Shown: positions 51,256-53,721 of the stretch, piece by piece
How the letters are laid out: each line of letters begins with the position of its first letter
Numbering within the stretch: position 1 is the stretch's first letter
From: Desulfobulbaceae bacterium
GTDB taxonomy: Bacteria > Desulfobacterota > Desulfobulbia > Desulfobulbales > SURF-16
Length of the DNA stretch: 53,721 nt
Direction: 5' to 3'
Assembly: GCA_002868945.1 (NCBI GenBank)
Contig: PKTX01000034.1
Location: 1-53,721 of the forward strand
Position numbers and translations under genes: made by a program
The notes under the pieces: generated by a model
What the model was told of the DNA's origin: nothing
Databases searched by the model: none
The model's input: the letters and a program-made list of their open reading frames with translations, nothing else

Positions 51256-52552
51256 CACTGGTTTCCTGCGTTTCAATGAGCGGTAGCTTCATGGTAAAGG
51301 TGGTACCCTTGCCAACCTCGCTTTGGCATGTGATGGTTCCGTGCAACCGCTGACTGACAATATTGTGGACAATGTGGAGCCCCAAACCACTGCCCCCCCT
51401 TTCCCGATTGGTGGTGAAAAAGGGATGAAAAATCTGCTCGATATTTTCTGCGGCAATGCCCTTGCCGTTATCCCGGAAGAGCAGGTAGAGATCACTCTCC
51501 TCACGACGGAAGGAGATCTCCAGGCGACCGGCCTGCCCCTCGTCATAGGCATGCAGCAGGGAGTTGGTGATCAGATTGGTGAGAATCTGTGAGAAGGCGC
51601 CCGGGTAGCTGTGCAGAACCAAGTCCTTGTCACCGGCCACCGCCACCTCGTGACAGGTTTTCTTGAGCATCGGCCGCAGACTGAGGAGGATCTCGGCGAT
51701 ATACTCACGCAGATAAAAGCGGCGCATGCCCTCGCCCGACTGGTCGATGGCCACCTGCTTGAAGCTGCGGATCAACTCGCTGGCCCGATCGAGATTGGAG
51801 ATGAGCAGGCGGCTCGACTCCAGGCAGACCTCCAGGAAATCCTCCAGATCACTGCGCTTCATCTCCCCCTTGTCATAGCGTCCGGCAATGTCACGGGCGC
51901 TTTGGCGCAGATGGGTGGAGGCTGTATAGGCGATCCCCACCGGTGTATTGATTTCATGGGCCACCCCGGCAATGAGCTCCCCTAGGGAGGCCAGCTTCTC
52001 TGCCTGGACAAGCTGGTCCTGCATGTTCTGCAGACGCTGCAGGGTCTCCTTGAGCTCCCGGTTGGAGGCGTCCAGCTCACTGGTACGCTCCAGCACCCTT
52101 TTTTCCAGGGTATCGGTGAGCTCCAGCAAGCCGTGCTCGGCCAATTTTCTTTCGGTAATATCGCGCTTGATAAAGGCCACCGAGGTGACCCGCTCCGCCT
52201 CATCAGCAATGGGCAGCACGAAAACCTGCTCCGGGAACTGGCTGCCATCCTTCTTGATGCTGGCCAGCTCACCCTCCCAGACATCGCCGGCCAGAATATT
52301 CTGCCAGCGATACGGCTTGGTGATGGAGCTTAAATCGTCAAGGCCGAGCTCATCAAGGGAACGGCCCACCACCTCATCGGCCCGAAAACCGGTGTGCGAG
52401 GTGAAGACGGCGTTGACATACTCGATTGTCGCGCTGCGGTCCGCAATAATGATGGTATTGGGATTATACTCAATCAGATAGGCCAGTCGCCTGATGTCCT
52501 CGTTCAGCCACTCCGCCAAACCTGCCCCCCTTAACACATGTTTCCCTGACAT
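51248..52552 (-). CDS. PAS-domain sensor histidine kinase
   Basis: The protein has 434 residues with no membrane helix. A PAS domain (about 20-140, LIEYNPNTIIIADRSATIEYVNAVFTSHTGF, with a PAC part VTSVAFIKRDITERK) is followed by a coiled coil and the phosphorylated histidine in ELIAGVAHEINTPVGI. The ATPase domain carries QILTNLITNSLLHAY, RDNGKGIAAENIEQIFHPFFTTNRERGGSGLGLHIV. It overlaps the HD-GYP/DUF3369 regulator by 8 bp and is expected to phosphorylate it, linking an intracellular cue to cyclic di-GMP level. Confidence 0.93.
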   Translation of the reverse strand: MSGKHVLRGAGLAEWLNEDIRRLAYLIEYNPNTIIIADRSATIEYVNAVFTSHTGFRADEVVGRSLDELGLDDLSSITKPYRWQNILAGDVWEGELASIKKDGSQFPEQVFVLPIADEAERVTSVAFIKRDITERKLAEHGLLELTDTLEKRVLERTSELDASNRELKETLQRLQNMQDQLVQAEKLASLGELIAGVAHEINTPVGIAYTASTHLRQSARDIAGRYDKGEMKRSDLEDFLEVCLESSRLLISNLDRASELIRSFKQVAIDQSGEGMRRFYLREYIAEILLSLRPMLKKTCHEVAVAGDKDLVLHSYPGAFSQILTNLITNSLLHAYDEGQAGRLEISFRREESDLYLLFRDNGKGIAAENIEQIFHPFFTTNRERGGSGLGLHIVHNIVSQRLHGTITCQSEVGKGTTFTMKLPLIETQETSDE

Positions 52553-52961
52553 ACCGTCGGCGCACTAACGTAAAATCAATGCCTTAGCTTCCAGCAAACC
52601 TGCCCCACTTTATTGCCAACTGCTAACAAGGTCAACAAAACAATTCGTTTTTTCGACATGTTAAGACACGGGGCCGGACGGCCACGGACGCGACGCAACA
52701 CGGAAAGGGGGATGGGCGAAAAATAATCCCGGCCGCGCCTGCATTTCTCACCCCGATCGTGGCGAAAAATGGGTGCAAGGGGTGGAGAGGGAGAGCACGC
52801 CAGATGTGACGCAAGGGGCCCCTGCAACCTGCCGGCGGCACGGCAGGTTGCAGGTGAAGGATACGGGCCGGCAAGAGCAAGGGGGGCAGGCCGGCCCGAG
52901 GTTCATGGAAGAGATGGGCAGCCCCGGCCCGGCAGAACAGTGGCCAAGCGAGGCGCTCTGC
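52553..52961. other. Intergenic region upstream of the kinase gene
   Basis: No gene is seen. A perfect 14-bp inverted repeat, CCTGCAACCTGCCG and CGGCAGGTTGCAGG with a 6-base loop (52821-52854), lies downstream of the small exported protein gene. No T-run follows, so it may be a 3' stabiliser or a REP-like element rather than a terminator. Confidence 0.6.
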
Positions 52962-53426
52962 TCACATGCCCACCTTGAAGCCGGGCAGATCCGGCAGGCT
53001 GAAATCATCGGCCGGGGCAGCAGGTGCGGCCTCCTCGGCCTTGCCCAGCTCCTGCAGGGCGCTCTGGGCATCATCGGCCAGCAGACTCTCCGGAAAGCGG
53101 CCCAGAAATTCACGGAAGCCTGCCGTGGCCCCGGCGCTATCGCCCTCCTCGGCCAGCTGCAAGGCGGCGGAGAAGAGTTCGATCTCTTCGGCACTAAAGA
53201 GAGAGGCCTCCTCCTCGCCCTTCCAGTAGAGCTCCTGGGCATCATCCTGGCTGCCGCGCACCCCGCCCACCGCCGTGGTCACGGTGGGCTTCTGTTTGGG
53301 GGTGATTTTCTCGATCTTGTTTCTGATCTTCTCCCAGAGGGAGAGCTCCTCCGCGTCCGGCTCTGCCGCTTGCGCGGTCAGGCTGCACAGGAGAAGCACA
53401 ACAAGCAGCGCGATACTTTTTTTCAT
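52962..53426 (-). CDS. Small exported protein, possible TPR-like helical repeat
   Basis: The protein has 154 residues with a clear signal peptide (MKKSIALLVVLLLCSLTAQA). The mature part is charged: SLWEKIRNKIEKITPKQKPTVTTAVGGVRG, then ALQLAEEGDSAGATAGFREFLGRFPESLLADDAQSALQELG, which resembles a tetratricopeptide pair, and an Ala/Pro-rich end with LPDLPGFKVGM. The SD is AGAGGAAA. Family and function are not recognised. A group II intron ends about 200 bp upstream on the same strand. Confidence 0.75.
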   Translation of the reverse strand: MKKSIALLVVLLLCSLTAQAAEPDAEELSLWEKIRNKIEKITPKQKPTVTTAVGGVRGSQDDAQELYWKGEEEASLFSAEEIELFSAALQLAEEGDSAGATAGFREFLGRFPESLLADDAQSALQELGKAEEAAPAAPADDFSLPDLPGFKVGM

Positions 53427-53623
53427 AACATTTCCTCTCGCAAGATGGATTTCAACTTTCCGAGTTGAGGTACCTATTCGACATTAAACGAGTTAAAAAC
53501 CTTTTCGGACGGCTGAATCAAGCAGAATTCAGGAGTCAGAAGTCCGGAAACATAGGTAGACTCGTAAAAAGTATTGGCTCCGGCGAGCATTTCGCCATGC
53601 CGTCGCAAGGCATGCAGAATTTT

Positions 53624-53721
53624 GTCGAGTAGCCCAAAGGAACCGCCCCCTCAGGCTCTCACAGAACCGTACGTGAAACTCTCGCTTCATACGGCTCCTA
53701 TCGTCCAGCCGATGCATACAG
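53624..53721 (-). mobile_element. Group II intron, 3' end (domains V and VI), continuing beyond the window
   Basis: The minus-strand stretch from 53697 to 53664 is a 34-nt hairpin starting GAGCCGTATG and ending ACGTACGGTTC, which is the group II intron domain V pattern with its conserved AGC triad and paired CGTA. A domain VI-like helix and CTACTCGAC follow, so the intron probably ends at 53624. The intron body and any reverse transcriptase gene lie to the right, outside the window. A short reading frame here (53529-53717) is intron RNA, not a protein. Confidence 0.75.

Noticed and set aside
53529-53717. A 62-codon minus-strand frame
   Set aside because: It translates group II intron domain V/VI sequence, which is structural RNA.

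Overview
The window (about 60% GC) looks like a piece of a chromosome of a sulfur-cycling Desulfobacterota bacterium, most like the Desulfobulbales. This is an inference from the gene set: a PurS-PurL fusion, a holB-ricT-metG-ylxH-yggT-divIVA run, an octaheme hydroxylamine-oxidoreductase-like cytochrome with a sigma-54 promoter, amphi-Trp and DUF502 proteins, several HD-GYP regulators and the tmRNA tag ADDYAYAVAA. No 16S rRNA is present to settle it.

Region 1 (1-11.6 kb) is an integrated mobile element whose left end lies outside the window. Phage-type recombination genes run leftward: a sigma-like factor, a Cas4-like nuclease, an AAA ATPase, an SSB-like DUF669 protein and an ERCC4 nuclease. 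The ERCC4 gene is cut by a Y1 (RAYT-type) transposase flanked by 25-bp inverted repeats. The integration module (small protein, DUF2924, large serine recombinase, HTH protein) runs rightward and ends close to the tmRNA gene. Between them sits a self-contained three-gene cargo (5.35-8.5 kb). It holds a stand-alone LexA-type DNA-binding protein, an unrecognised 262-aa protein and a 700-aa QueC-like PP-loop enzyme with an unusual C-terminal half. It has its own promoter with an overlapping palindrome and its own terminator. It is the best candidate here for an undescribed, probably defensive, system.

Region 2 (12-34 kb) is core chromosome: tmRNA (minus strand), two signalling loci, smpB, a GspE/PilB ATPase, purSL, a YhaM-like nuclease, NDH-2, a NapH-like ferredoxin protein behind a consensus promoter and a very strong leader hairpin, a rhodanese lipoprotein, holB, ricT, metG, a MinD/FleN-like ATPase, yggT and divIVA. 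Small inverted-repeat elements (MITE-like) lie in several intergenic gaps.

Region 3 (36-39.7 kb) holds an SLC13/TrkA-C anion transporter and the octaheme cytochrome. The cytochrome is preceded by a GG-N10-GC sigma-54 promoter and two tandem TGTTAC-N6-GTAACA palindromes, a typical enhancer-binding-protein layout.

Region 4 (39.7-45.3 kb) is a tight five-gene operon: lysine 2,3-aminomutase, two ATP-grasp ligases, a GNAT acetyltransferase and a GNAT-HDAC fusion. Together they suggest a pathway that makes and recycles an acylated beta-lysine amide, perhaps an osmolyte.

Region 5 (45.8-53.7 kb) carries an exported protein, a DUF502 membrane protein, an M48 peptidase with a DUF898/YjgN partner, a histidine kinase with an HD-GYP/DUF3369 regulator, and a small exported protein. 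The window ends inside a group II intron whose domain V is visible on the minus strand.
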